A model generated the notes under the pieces. It was not told where the DNA came from and did no database searches. It saw only the letters and a program-made list of their open reading frames with translations. The translations under genes and the position numbers were made by a program. From positions 3,038,001 to 3,102,000 of the forward strand of contig JAULSN010000007.1 in NCBI GenBank assembly GCA_033439765.1: a stretch of 64,000 nucleotides of DNA, in the 5' to 3' direction. The stretch comes from Lasiosphaeria ovina (Eukaryota > Ascomycota > Sordariomycetes > Sordariales > Lasiosphaeriaceae). Within the stretch, counting starts at the first letter, position 1, and each line of letters opens with the position of its first letter. This document shows positions 48,272-60,076 of the stretch, piece by piece.

Positions 48272-49305
48272 TCATCTATCCTCCTTTACTCCATCAAGCC
48301 AGATATCAACCTTTTCATTATAGAAACATAGGCGATTCTGGATCTGTGCAGACTCCACCGTGGGGTAAGTATAGTACCAGATGGCATCTTCAACTGTGAC
48401 CGTGTTCTCTCCCACGGGGACTTTGACATGGTAGTAGCTTGCCTGGCCCTTGTACGGGCAGAAGCTGGTTGTTGTACTCGGGGTGAGCATGCTCCAGTCA
48501 AGAATGGATGTTGGAGAAAGGTAGTAACGCGTGCGCAGGCCCGTCTCGAATAGGAACACGCTGTGCGTGCTCCGCGCGACAGTGACCCCAGCCACCTGGA
48601 CGAGCACCTCGCGGGTCGAAGCAAGACACTCGATTCGTTTGTATGGGTCCTTGGGGTGCGGGCCCACGAGTCTCTCGTCCTCAACGAACCAAGCGTCTGT
48701 GCCAGCGGTCACGCATAATTAGTGACAAGCCTCACGCCTGTGGATCTCGGGGGCCGGGACCCGGGGAGTCGGACTCGGGGACGCTGAGAAGAGTTATGGG
48801 ACTTACCGAGACTGCTGACGGGGATTTTAACCAGACCCTTCAGCGGACCACGGTCGAGGCGAATGACTTCAATCGTCTTTTGGGCAACTGATATGGTCCC
48901 GCTGCAGAAGCCTTTGCTGTCGGGGGCGTCGGACCAAGCGATGTTTCCCGGGCCGCTTTCGATGTCGACCAGAGGGATGTAAAAAAGCGGATCTATTGCC
49001 CGAGGCACACACTGCCATCAGTTCATGTAGAACGCAAGCAAGGCTGTCATTTACATACAGTACAGATGCTCCCAAACGTACTCGGCATTTAGCGTGTCAA
49101 ACACCCACTCGCCTTGCGCGAGGCCCCTGACACGGCGCTTAGCCGGCTCGTGCTTGACGGGCCCCTCGACGGCCAGCTTGGCCGCGAGATCCTTTGTGCT
49201 ATTTCACCTCATGTAGTTAGCTCTAAGCCAGTGCCTGTGGCGTGTTAATGACAGGGCTTTTGCCAACTTGGGAGTACTGCACCTGAGCTGGCTCGGAGGA
49301 GGCAT
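48272..49305 (-). CDS. Tandem DUF427-domain protein
   Basis: Four exons, 49283-49305, 49059-49198, 48807-48992 and 48272-48696, join in phase to 257 residues. The first exon codes only MPPPSQL plus two bases. The second DUF427 domain is clear in exon 4: VEDERLVGPHPKDPYKRIEC, FETGLRTRYYLSPTSILDWS and CPYKGQASYYHV. Exons 2 and 3 hold a first, more diverged copy (WVFDTLNAEYVWEHLYYPLF; IPLVDIESGP). The family has a beta-tent fold and no established biochemical role; fungal members often have two copies. The joined frame and the well-placed branch site (CTAAC) before exon 2 support the short first exon. Confidence 0.83.
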
Positions 49306-49962
49306 CCCGAAACGCGTCTGCTACCTGGTTGATGATGATTAGGTTTCTGAGCAATTATGGCCAAAGTGGTGAACCCCGACAGGACGACAGCTGGGCCCGA
49401 TGCCTTAAGTTCAAGATTGATTCCTGTACGGTGCATTCGAGGACTCGACAAAGCCCAAGCCCCGCAATCAGAACTTGGTGCTTTGTCAGGGCGAGGACTA
49501 CGGAAGCGGGGAACTCCGTCATCGGCTGTTACACAATTCCGTGCTCGGGAAATAGTACCCCGTCCTCGCAAGGCGTGCCGTTTTTGGGGCCCATCACATA
49601 TTGACAGTGTTTACCTACCTAATAATTGTGAAATTGCAGGCGTTGTCCTCGAAGTCCTCAAAATGTTAATTGCCTGGAACCTCGGTCACCGCAAACAATA
49701 TGGTCTGGCCCTACCGAGTCACGGATTATATGATCTACCTCGCCTTCCAATGTAGCGAAACAAAGTAGGCACGATGCGGTCATTGACATGCCTGACTCGA
49801 CGACTGTGGCGTGCCTAGCTGCGAAGCTTGTGACGGACGAAAAGATGCTTGAGAGGCAAGATAATTAGGTCCGAATAAATAACAGGTTAGCCAGCGACGC
49901 TCCAAGTATACCTCTCTTTCCCGCCATGATTCACACCATCTACTGGCTTCGTGGCGGGCCAA
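49306..49962. other. Intergenic region
   Basis: Promoter side of the DUF427 gene. I see no gene. Confidence 0.5.
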
Positions 49963-51915
49963 TTATCTCTTCAGCCCTGCCAGAATGTCATCGGCCGCCT
50001 TCTCGGCCACCATGTAGGTCGACACGGCCGTGAAGGTGCCTGGGATTCGCGGGAAGACAGACGCGTCAACCACCCTCAGGCCCTGCACCTTTCTCACGCG
50101 GAACCGCGAGTCAAGCACCGCCATCGGGTCTCCGTCGGCGCCAATGGGGCAGGTGCAGCTTGCATGATGGCCCCATGACCCGTCCTTGATATACTGCTCA
50201 ATCTCGGCCTGCGTGTTCTTGTCGGCACCCGGAAGAAGCTCGTTTGTCTTGACTGGCTGGCGGCGTAGAGCGTCTCGCGCGAGGCCGATGGCCTCGGAGA
50301 TGGCCTGCAGGTCCTTTTGGTAGTCGCCCGAACCCGAGTCGAAGTAGTTGTACAGAATCTCGGGCACGTCAAGCGGATCGGCCGAGCGCAGAGCGACACG
50401 GCCGGCCGTGTTGCGAGGGTGAGCCTTGAGAATGGCCCATGTCCACCAGTCGTGCTCGGCGGTGGCCTCGATGCTATAGCCGGGGTAGTAGCCGACGAAG
50501 TGGACGGGTCCGCCAAACACAAAAACGTCGTAGCTGTTGTCGGTCGTGACTGACGACTTGTACAGCATCGAGGCAACAAGTCCTCCCGCCACATACGTGC
50601 CGCGGTCCCCTAGCACCGGGTGCTGCCACTTCTCAAGACACGGGTCGGGCATGCTGTCGAACTCCCAGGTGCAGCCGGCTAGTGCCGGCCAGTCCCGGGG
50701 CGCCTTGGCCAAGACGGCCGTCTCGTAGTGATCCTGCAAGTTTGTGCCAACGCCGGGAAGATCGGCAACGACTTTGATGCCGAAGCGGGTCAGCTCGGCG
50801 GCCGGGCCAATCCCCGAAAGCTTCAGAATCTGGGGCGAGTTGTATGCGCCGCCGGCGATGATGATTTCACGCGAGGCCTTGGCGGACCCAGGAGTGCCCC
50901 TCTTTCTCTCGCTGCTAGCCCCTTGGCTCCGCGGGCTTGCTCGATAGAGGTGGGCGCCGTCGAGAAACTCGATGGCGGTTGCACGCGGTGGTCTCACAGA
51001 CTCGTCGAAGACAACCTTGGTGACGTGGCAGTTGAGGCGCACGTCGAGAGGATACCTTTTGGTCCCGTCGGGGTTCCGGGCATCACGCACCGCGACAACA
51101 ATCTCTCGGCTGCCGGTGCGGGCGCCGTTGTCGGTGCTAGCAGGGATCTGATAGTAAGCTGGCGTCCGGTCCCGCAGCGGCGAGTCGGCATTGAGATCGC
51201 CGGCAAGCAGGGTGCCAATGTTGAGCACCTGGTTGGTGATGTTACCGAGGGCAAAGGCACCGCCCAGTAGCACAGACAAGAGTTGGGGATCCTTCAGTGG
51301 AATGGTCAGAGGCGCCGTCTCAGTCGTCAACCAACCGGCGTAGCCGTGGCCCTTGGGCAGACCCGAGAGATAGCGCTTGTTCTCGAGACGAGCAAAGTAC
51401 TTCCGCATGTTGGCTGGCGACCACGAGTCGTCGCCAGTCAGGCTTGCGATGTACTGGAAGTCTGACTGGTGTGGGTAAACGGCGATCAGGGCGTTGTGGG
51501 CAGTGCAGCCGCCGAGGGTTGCAGCCCGCGGGTACAGCACCCCCTTCATGGTCGACCCTTTGGGCGGCTCAAGGCCCGTGTAGACGGCCCCGTCCGGCGT
51601 GTCGTAGCTGGTTTTCCAGTCGCGGGCTTGGCGGGCATCGTCGGCATAGCGGCGCACGAAGAAATCCCACGAAACGTGCTCATCCTCAGACATGCGCGCG
51701 TTGTAGGCCGGGACGGTATAGTTGAGGTTGGCGCCCTGGTCGTCGCCGGCTTCGATGAGCAGTGTCTTGTGTCCGGCCAGGGCGAGCCGGGCTGCCAGCG
51801 GTCCGCCGCCAGCCCCGGAACCGACCACGATGTACTCATAGCCAGTCAACTCGACCGCCAGCGCCAGTGAGGCACACGCGGCCGCGAAGCCGAGCAGCGG
51901 TTGCAGAAATAGCAT
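49963..51915 (-). CDS. Secreted GMC flavin oxidoreductase
   Basis: Single exon, 650 residues. Residues 1-20 are a signal peptide (MLFLQPLLGFAAACASLALA). The FAD-binding Rossmann motif VVGSGAGGGPLAARLALAG starts at about residue 30. The second GMC signature is seen as GGAYNSPQILKLSGIGPA. Near the C-terminus are the catalytic His region (GSWGHHASCTCPIG) and GLRVVDASVFPRIPGTFTAV. The second His of glucose oxidase-type active sites is not obvious, as in many fungal members. The protein should oxidise an alcohol or sugar outside the cell with FAD; the substrate is not predictable. It is not the source of the dead GMC fragment near 1 kb, whose matching segments differ. Confidence 0.92.
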   Translation of the reverse strand: MLFLQPLLGFAAACASLALAVELTGYEYIVVGSGAGGGPLAARLALAGHKTLLIEAGDDQGANLNYTVPAYNARMSEDEHVSWDFFVRRYADDARQARDWKTSYDTPDGAVYTGLEPPKGSTMKGVLYPRAATLGGCTAHNALIAVYPHQSDFQYIASLTGDDSWSPANMRKYFARLENKRYLSGLPKGHGYAGWLTTETAPLTIPLKDPQLLSVLLGGAFALGNITNQVLNIGTLLAGDLNADSPLRDRTPAYYQIPASTDNGARTGSREIVVAVRDARNPDGTKRYPLDVRLNCHVTKVVFDESVRPPRATAIEFLDGAHLYRASPRSQGASSERKRGTPGSAKASREIIIAGGAYNSPQILKLSGIGPAAELTRFGIKVVADLPGVGTNLQDHYETAVLAKAPRDWPALAGCTWEFDSMPDPCLEKWQHPVLGDRGTYVAGGLVASMLYKSSVTTDNSYDVFVFGGPVHFVGYYPGYSIEATAEHDWWTWAILKAHPRNTAGRVALRSADPLDVPEILYNYFDSGSGDYQKDLQAISEAIGLARDALRRQPVKTNELLPGADKNTQAEIEQYIKDGSWGHHASCTCPIGADGDPMAVLDSRFRVRKVQGLRVVDASVFPRIPGTFTAVSTYMVAEKAADDILAGLKR

Positions 51916-53551
51916 GATGGCTTGGCTTGGGGGCGTAGACTGTAATTAGTCGACATGACGGAAACTGCAAGCCGTCCATTCAAGGTGCGCGACGAGAGCT
52001 TGTTGTTCTTAAGATGCCCAGACTTGATGGGATGGCACAAGACTCGGGACATGCTGGAGACCCCAGGTGCGCGGTAACCCCTCTCCAGGATCAAGACTGC
52101 AACGCCGGCTTGCACCATGCCGTCCATGCTCATTTGCTGTTGATGTCGTGAAAGACGCGGTGGACTTGCTTGTTGGTGTTGTGCGTGCCGTGCTAACCTA
52201 ATTACTGCGTAACTAGCCCCAGGGATCGGCAGTCGCAGTGTCGCTTATCATTAGATCGTCACGAGATTCACCCGACGTGGTGCACGGGCAGAGTTTTTCC
52301 ATTTCCGAGTGCGAATTCCGAGCACGAAACAAAGTCAAACCCGCCGTATCCGTGGTGTATGCATAATAGGTATCTCATTCTCGGCTGGCTGGAGACGGGC
52401 AATATTAATATCGTACTCCTTTCTCCGATTATTGTTTGGTGTAACTGCGCCTGTCTGAGATGCGCATAGAAACGAGACTACGTTGGTCACGGTGCGGAAT
52501 TCCCGGGACTGAGGCGTCTGATGTCCCGAGACAGGTGTCGGGACTGTCGGGTGGCTGGTGGTCCGCTCCAACCCCACCCCCAACGCGGAGATGATCGATA
52601 ACCATAACCGCATGCCCCACAACCCCACCAACGCAAGTGCAGTCGGGTGGTCGACGGAAATTAGCGGCGAGATCTTCCATGTCATGCCTCGAAACATCGA
52701 TTGGGTCCGTAACTAATTTAATATGCAGCCCAAGTGGAAAACTAATCTATATATTCGTAGACTCTATTCAGGAATTATCTACGTAAGACATGAGATGATG
52801 ATGGAGGCTCACTCTACAGATCTCAATTGCCAGGTTCGTCTGCAGCACGCAGGGATTGACCCAAGACCCAGCAACAGGCCTTCCTCCCTGTTGCAACCAG
52901 CACAGCACAACAAAAACAACACAACCACACACGTTGCACCACCACCGCCAAAAGGGGCAATTTCCTGAGAAGTTTTTGTCCTTGAAATGCAGCATACAGG
53001 CAAGTTTGGACGGCCAGCTTTTTTGACCAACAATTGTTCCTTTCTTTCTCTCTCTCCGCCCTCCGCCCTCTGCGCTGCGCTGCGCTCCCCTTCCTCCCAC
53101 CTCTGTTATTGGGGCCGGCATGCAGCGTGGGTGCAGGGGTTCAAAGTCTGTTGGCAACTCCAAACACTGCTCCGGTCCCTCCCTGATCAATCCGGCATCC
53201 TCCTCAATCCGTGCCTCACGGTCCTTCATCCCAGCACATGTTTCGTCTTTCAAATTTGTTGGCCTGTTCTCAAGCCGGGCGCGGCACAGGCGGGTCCTCG
53301 ACGAGCAAAAAGCCCACATCCGATTCGACACGCTATAGCGTCGGCCGAGGCAACCCCAAGCACCTTGATAGCCGACACTTAGTATAAATCCAACACCATT
53401 CCCCATCGGTAACTTGGGGGCGGCGCCTGAGAACCAAGGGGTTGTGTTTGGTCCGTCTGTCGACGCCAAGAATGGAATGTTTCAACGTGACTTTGCTGTG
53501 CTCTCAACCTATGCCAACTGAATCGTCGTGTATTAAGCCAACCCCCAGGGA

Positions 53552-53552
<1 letters not shown>

Positions 53553-53611
<59 letters not shown>
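53553..53611 (+). repeat. (CA)n microsatellite, about 29 units
   Basis: Uninterrupted CA repeat, seen directly. Confidence 0.98.
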
Positions 53612-53613
<2 letters not shown>

Positions 53614-54829
53614 CCTCACTCACTCGCCTCCAGTTTGCCCTTGTTCTTAAGCTTTGCCACATTTTCTTTCTGTCCCTTTCGTCTCCCCCCCTTCTCTTTT
53701 CTGATTCTATTCCAACGTCCAACACGGCGGCCGCATTTTTCAGGCCAGGTCTGTCACATACTTCTTCCGCTCCTCATCCACGCAGCAGAGCATGTCTGTC
53801 CCTACGCCGCCCTCGTCCGCGACCTAGCAGGCCTCCAAGTCATGGAGCTATTCACGCGGATGGGAAGTTTTGGGCCCGCGACATGGTCTGGTCGGCGTCG
53901 ATCGCGCGGATAGGCAAGAACACATGCCTCTTGGGATGAGGCTAGAAGCACATGAGGTTGGAAGTACCGTGCGTGTCCGGAGCTCCTTCCCAAGAGCTAT
54001 TGTCGGATACGAAGCAAACATGCTCAACCACGGAAGAAGGTGATAATAGCACAGTGCTAAACGGGAGAATTCCCGACACGGCCAGCGACGTGCCAAGTCC
54101 CGCCAAGTCGGGCAACCTGGCATTTGACAGACAGGTTCGACGAGGAAGTGTCGACGATGAGAACGAAGTTGGGAATTATTGAACTTATACGACCTCACCC
54201 CAGCTCCAGCGCAGTTTGCCAGCCGCTGATTACTCACGTTTGTGGAAACCAGGAGACTTGTTCAAAATGGCATCGTAACCCAATGCCGTATGATATTTGC
54301 CCCTAGACTCCCAGTCACATTCAGTCTCTGTCAAGTTAGATTTTTGACTTTGCAATACCATTAGCGTCTGGCTCGACAAAGGATAGAATGTTCAACCTGG
54401 GGCTTCACCACGCCACGCGGCGGCTACGCTAGATCAGTCGAGCACATCAGGTGACTGGGCTACTAAATAACAATGGCAGTTCATCTCTTGACATGCCGCA
54501 CAAAGAGGGTGGCTCGTGTGCAAACGTGATTGACTCTGCACCCGGCACCCTGTGTCACAACCACGCCACGCGGATCAGAGAGATGAAAGAAAACATCAGA
54601 ACTTGCAGTTGTTTTGGGAATATCAGCCCTATGCCACCAATTCAGTCTTCCGCACAGGCAAACTCCCTGATTATAGAAATATGTACAACTCGCACTAAAA
54701 TATCACCAGAAAGAAACATTTATGTTCAAATCCCAAAGCCCGAAAACAGACAACGCCCTCAATTCGCACCACAAAGAGGAAGAAAGGCGAAAGTTTTCAC
54801 CTAGCTTGAGGGACTCCACAAAAAAAAGA

Positions 54830-54848
54830 GGGGGGGGGGGGGGGGGGG
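54830..54848 (+). repeat. Poly-G tract
   Basis: Nineteen consecutive G just beyond the stop of the aquaporin gene (54916). Confidence 0.9.
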
Positions 54849-54915
54849 CGGGATTCTTGAACCGTAGACCTTGAACCATGGATAGCCTGTCAGTAGCTTC
54901 GTGTGTGCATGCATC

Positions 54916-56147
54916 TCAATGGGGATCGGCCCCGCCGCTGCTCCCGCTCCTCTTGTCGGCCGACGCCTCGACAACATCGCGGCCCTCAGTGAGACGTCTC
55001 TCCGACTCGAGCTTCTCCAAGTCGTTCCAGTCTTGGCCCGGGTTGACCTCTTTCCAGCGGAGGAATTTGAGCAGCGTGTAGAAGGCCGATGCGAGCAACG
55101 AGCCCAGCAGCGGACCAACCCAATAGATCCAGAAATAGCCCGGGAAGTTGCGGTTCACGGTGGCCGGGCCCAGCGAGCGAGCCGGGTTGAGGGAGCCGCC
55201 GGTGTAGTAGACACCTGCGTTGGGGTTAGTGCACGGTGGCTATCACAAAGGGGCGGAGAAAAAAGGGAATGGGTGCACTGACCAACCAGCTCGGCCAGGA
55301 AGAACGAGATGCCAATGGCCACAGGTGCCAAATATGTCGACTTGTGCTTCTCGGCGGCCAGCATAATGATGACAAACACCAGCTCGGCCGTGAGAAACAT
55401 TTCAATGAACAGACCCTGGACGACGCTCGCGCCGCCGCCCAGTGTCGTTTCCACAGCCATGGGGCCGGGAAGCAATGCCGAGACGACGCCGGCGGCAGCA
55501 ATCCCACCAAGGAGCTGGGCGGGGACCACAAGGAGGGCGCGGACTGCGGGAAGGCCACCGACGAGGACCAGTGAGAGCGTCACCTAATCAAGTTGCACAA
55601 ATCAGTCAAATACCTAGTCGAGTGTCGCAATATCATATTATCAACGAGCCGGGAGTCATGACCCCTTTCTCGTCTGCTTCCGTCTCCAGATCCCGAGGTG
55701 GCACATGCAGATGAGATGCAGCCTCCCGTGACAGCAAAGAGGGCTTGCATTGGCCCCGAGACGCTTGAAAGCACAGCAAAGGATGCAGTGCAGGACGAGA
55801 CTTACAGCCGGGTTGAACAAGCCGCCGGTGACGCGGTAAAATGCCCAGACATTGGCAGTCAGACTGGTGCCGAAGGCGAGGGAGATGAAGATGAGAGAGG
55901 CCGGGTTAGAGGGCGCCACAACACCGGCCGGAGGTGGGGACGGGGGTGGCGTGTTGGCAACCTGGGTGCCGGCAAAGGCAAAGAAGAGGAACAGGAAGGT
56001 GCCCACAAACTCGCCCAGGGCCGCCACTATGTTATTGCGTGCGGTGGGAGGCAGCGAGAGCATCGGGAGGGTCGGCGAAGTCTTGTCATGGGAAGAAGCC
56101 GGAGCGGCAGAGGCGAAGGAAGGGAAGCGGAAGTTAGGGGGCCGCAT
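54916..56147 (-). CDS. Aquaporin / aquaglyceroporin (MIP family)
   Basis: Three exons, 55806-56147, 55283-55583 and 54916-55214, join in phase to 313 residues. Both NPA boxes are present and each sits by a splice site: LFNPA|VTLSL at the first junction, and [20 protein letters not shown] just after the second. Six helices are visible, starting [19 protein letters not shown]. The N-terminal 45 residues are hydrophilic; the C-terminal 50 are charged ([16 protein letters not shown]). The Arg after the second NPA is conserved. The frame is open upstream to 56231 but without ATG, so I chose the ATG at 56147; a later Met before [10 protein letters not shown] is possible. It should pass water and perhaps small solutes. 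Confidence 0.9.
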
Positions 56148-57599
56148 TTTGTCGACTTGTTGCCTTCTTTTGAATCCGGTTGACGTACTCGAATGCGCCG
56201 GACGGGGGCTCCCAGCAGTTGAGGTCTCCACGTGTTGGCAGGCTGGAGTCCAACAGTTGTTGGCAGCTGAAACGCAGGTCAGCGGCGTCGGGACCCGAGC
56301 GATCGTTTCGTGTGGCGGGCGTAGTTCGGAGTTGAGCTGCGGCGGGCTATGAGAAGGGACGGAAGGGAATCCGTAAGCTTAAAGTGGGCTGTGGGATTGT
56401 GGAGATGGGCAGGAATCTAGAGTTCAGCCAGGGCGAACAGTTCCGAGGGCTTGGTTCGCTTCCGAGAACTAGGCTGCCTTTTATTCCTTCCGTGCTCCAA
56501 AGACTTGTCTGGAGCTCGAGTTGACTCGGGGGTTGGGGGGGGTGAGGGCCGGACAAAGAGGCCGTCTTCCCACCTTCTTATACGCGAATGTCGGTGCTTC
56601 CGCGACAAAGCTGTCGGAACTAGTCTTTCAGTCTGGACGTGCTGACAGTCTTTTCTTTCCTCTGGCAGCAACCGCACTCGGAAGCTGGGCCGCAACCCGT
56701 GGCTGTCCTTCCCAAGCTGGCCGCTGCCATGCCGTTAGTGTAAGCATCCGTTCTGCAGGTTTCCCCATAGTCAGGCCGGCCTTGTCCATGCCTGGTCACA
56801 CAAACCCCATGCGCCATGCTCCAGTCTCCAGTCTCCACCAGCACCACGCAAACCAGGCCAACATACCGCACCTACATACGGAGTACGCGCCTGGGTAGGG
56901 GAGTTCTGTGCACAGTTGTGCACTAGTTCTCCCGAACCTGATCGACGCTCCGAACTAGCAGACGAACTAGTCATCCATCAGCTGCACATTTGCGTTCGCA
57001 GGCTGGCTGACGGCGCCCAATAGGGCTACCAAAGCTAAGCTGATGATTTCGTGGCTGGCTGACGCCTTTTGGCTAGCACCTTTCAAATCATTCCCAATCC
57101 GGCTGTACTTTTATTTTTCGGCCACCGACATCCGGAAGCCCGACCAACCATCGCCAATTGGCAGCAACGTGAATGCTGCCGCGACACTGGAAGCTTCTGG
57201 ATCCAGGAAATTCGATTAAAATTCCTTATTTGCTGCAATCCTATGTACAGTAACATGGTAGCTTCTGCTGCTAATCAATCAACAGCAGGCAGCACCGCAT
57301 TCGTGTCGTCCGAATCGGTGCGGCGAAGATTCGGAGAAAACGCCCGACCGGTGATGTGACTCTTTTGTCTGACCTCCAAATGCCAGTGCTGGCCAAACAG
57401 TCGACGAGGCGTTGGAGCACCGGAGCTGGCCGAGCGACGCACGCGTGACGCGCAGCCGAGACAGGAGGAGCAGAGCCAGCCAGCCAGCCCCATTCTATTG
57501 CCCACGTCAGCCAAACCTAGGCGCGGGTGCGCCGGTGACGGGCGCACACCACCGGTCCACCGCCGAGCTACGGAACCCTCCATCCAGCTCGCAACCTCC
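56148..57599. other. Intergenic region
   Basis: Promoter side of the aquaporin. I see no gene or repeat of note. Confidence 0.5.
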
Positions 57600-58371
57600 C
57601 TATTGTTCCTCGCGGACAGGAACACCGCTTATTCGGCTTAATTCGGCCAGCAACCGGTCCTGCAGTGCCACGTCTTCAGCCACCGCTATCGGCTGCTGCT
57701 CCTTGGAGTATTCGAAATAGCCCCCGCTCCTGCCCTTTGACGGCCCTTCACCCAGCGCGACCATCGCGAAGGTGTCGACGGCATCCTCCAGACGACCCGG
57801 TGCCGATTCGCGGCCCATCTTGGTTGGTACCCATCCCGGAGCGGCAGTGTAGCACTGCACGTCGGGCCAGCGACGCGCGCAAACGCCTTGGTGAGCATGA
57901 TGACGTGCACCTTGCTGTCCCCGTAGTGCGAGTCTCGGATGTCGCGACCGCCCTCGGTGCCGCCCAAGTTGTGCTGCCCGCCAGAGTGCAACGGCGACGA
58001 GATAAACACCAGCCTCTTTGGGCGAGCCACAGGCATGTGAGCATGTACGGCGTGAGCGTGTTGACTATGAAGAGGCTCGGCAGCCCCGACTTGCCAGGCA
58101 CGGTCTCGAATCCAACGAACAGGCCGGCGTTGTGCAGCACGGCGTCGTACGGCCCGTGCCGGTCCGCCTGGGCGGCCAGCTGCTTCGTCTCGTCGATGCT
58201 GGTCAAGTCGGCCACCAACACTGCGTCGCACCCGGGGCATGCAGCTGTCGCGTCTTTGGTGCGGTCTGCGTTGCGCGCGTGTAGCACGACCTGGTGGCCC
58301 TGTGCGATCAGGTGCTTCGCTGTCGCCAATCCCAGGCCATCTGACGATCCGGTGATGAAGAAACGCGCCGT
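57600..58371 (-). pseudogene. Short-chain dehydrogenase/reductase pseudogene
   Basis: The SDR fold can be read over the whole length but in three frames. Frame one holds ARFFITGSSDGLGLATAKHL (nucleotide-binding motif) and YDAVLHNAGLFVG (NAG motif). Near 58030 it shifts to KRLVFISSPLHSGGQ (active-site Ser) and DSHYGDSKVHVIMLTKAFAR (YxxxK). Near 57880 it shifts again to VQCYTAAPGWVPTKMG and runs to a normal stop at 57600-57602. The codon where family members start (before ARFF) is ACG at 58369-58371, with an upstream in-frame TAG. No GT..AG pair explains the shifts. The active-site residues themselves are intact, so inactivation looks recent, unless assembly errors are involved. Confidence 0.75.
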
Positions 58372-59635
58372 TTGAATTCGGAGACGCTAATGTCGCGCGA
58401 AGTTGGTGATGCTGTAACCATGTAACCACGTAACAGCCTTGGGCAACAACGGGTCAAGAACAAAGTGCGGCAATTCGATTGACGATATTCTCAGGCCGGG
58501 GTTTCGTTTCGACAAGAGCCCCCGCTCGGCTCGCGCCGGCGGCTCCAGAACTTATATACTCCGTACCCAAGGCGCCAGTGGACTTCTCCAGGATCGAGTG
58601 GATTCGTCGCGGGCTTTCATTTCCGACTTTGCTTATAGACCTCTGCTTAGAAATCCAGCCACAAGTATACGAAGCCAAGGCAGATGAGTCGCCAAACAAC
58701 AATGCAGAGCCGTCCCCTTTCACCGGTGAGTTGCCTTGATTGGCCTGAAACCGCGCCTAAAGCTGCCTTCAATACTTAGGCTGGTCGTGCGACTCTAATT
58801 ATCGGCCATCGAGAGTGGGAATCATGGTCGCAGCTACATCATTTGGTGCAACCACAATGTCCTTGGCTTTGGGCGGCGGCATCCATGTGTCGGCATATGC
58901 CACATTCGGCCCCAAAATGGCCGCTGTTCCGCCCGCCGTCAAGGTCTGAAGATGGACTGCATGATGTGCTGGTTTCCGTCGGTGGTTCTTCGAGGATGTG
59001 ACCACCTTTGGTGTGGGACCTCGTCATCCACACATGGCGAGTTAGCCGGCCGTTTTCACGTCTGAGACACGTCCATGCAAGCTCCCGAGACCTCTCGTGT
59101 CTGGTTGGCCGAGGGGAGTGGGATGATACAGGCCACCAAGCGCAAAGACACGAAGAGAAATCCACAAAGCCTGCGATCATGCTACCAAGGCTAACTTGGT
59201 GCAGCCCGGATGCAGATTCCGGGAGCGAAATAGGCCAGTGAACTTTGCGTGTAATTAGCCCCGTGGTTGTGTGGTGGTCGTCATCCCATGAGAAGAATTG
59301 ACCTTATTTACCAAAGGTGACATGTATGTAGGCCGATGTGCTGAAGAGGAAACCGAAACGACTACTCCGTAGGGCGCGGGAATATCACAGGATACGAAAT
59401 GTTGGCCACACCCAAGCGGCAATCGCGGGCAAAAGGTCAAGGCGAGCGTTACAATGGAAGGGGTGACCGAGGTAAAAGTGGCAATGCCAGTTGGATGGGA
59501 CGCACCGCAGCGCATCAAGCCATTGCGCTAGTAATTCTTCTGAAAGATGTAATTGTAACTTCCCGTGTCCAACAGCTTCTTATTTGGTTTGTCCAATGCG
59601 GGATTTCTACCCAGCGATGGCGTTCACGGCAGCCG
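58372..59635. other. Intergenic region
   Basis: Between the SDR pseudogene and coactosin. Short ORFs only, none recognised. Confidence 0.5.
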
Positions 59636-60076
59636 TCACCCCCTCCCGCCATTGTAGTCGGCGCCGCCGGCCTTGCGTAGTCGGACGACGATGTCTTCCT
59701 CGTTGAGGTCGTCCTTGTCGCCGGTCTCAACTTGGATGCTTGAATGGGAGAGGATCTGCTTGACGTCGCCGCTCTCGATGCTGACGCGGGCTTTGCGCAT
59801 CACTCTTGTCTGCTCGCCTATCCAGATGACGAGGGCAAACTTGACGCGCGTGCTCTCGGCGTCGTTGGCGTACTCGACACGCACGTAGGCATACTGGACC
59901 TGGGTGTCGTCTAGGAGTTCTGCGAGCTCCGACAGGCCACCAGTCCCGGTTTGCGACAGTACGAGCTGGTTGCCTTTGGGCCCGGCATCCGAGATCAGCA
60001 GCCAATTGGTTTCGTCCTTCTCCGACCGTACCGCATTGTACGCGTCGACGATTTCGGGAGCATCGATGCCAGACAT
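59636..60076 (-). CDS. Coactosin-like actin-binding protein (ADF-H domain)
   Basis: Single exon, 146 residues, the usual coactosin length. One ADF/cofilin homology domain fills the protein: EIVDAYNAVRSEKDETNWLL at the start, then YAYVRVEYANDAESTRVKFALVIWIG in the middle and VKQILSHSSIQVET towards the end. Coactosins bind filamentous actin in the cytoplasm and counteract capping; fungal members are little studied. The C-terminus is Gly-rich. No introns are needed and the start codon is clear. Confidence 0.9.
   Translation of the reverse strand: MSGIDAPEIVDAYNAVRSEKDETNWLLISDAGPKGNQLVLSQTGTGGLSELAELLDDTQVQYAYVRVEYANDAESTRVKFALVIWIGEQTRVMRKARVSIESGDVKQILSHSSIQVETGDKDDLNEEDIVVRLRKAGGADYNGGRG

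Larger units (their letters stand above)
51916..54915. other. Intergenic region (3 kb) with simple repeats
   Basis: No convincing gene. It holds the GMC promoter, a CA microsatellite (53553-53611) and a 19-base G run (54830-54848). A 233-codon minus-strand ORF at 52768-53469 lacks motifs. Confidence 0.5.

Noticed and set aside
52768..53469. 233-codon minus-strand ORF
   Set aside because: No motifs, uneven composition, spans low-complexity DNA; probably chance.
56148..56231. N-terminal extension of the aquaporin
   Set aside because: It would begin with GTG; the first in-frame ATG is at 56147.
58799..59180. Short minus-strand ORFs with a hydrophobic stretch
   Set aside because: Too short, no motif, and two frames overlap without a splice pattern.
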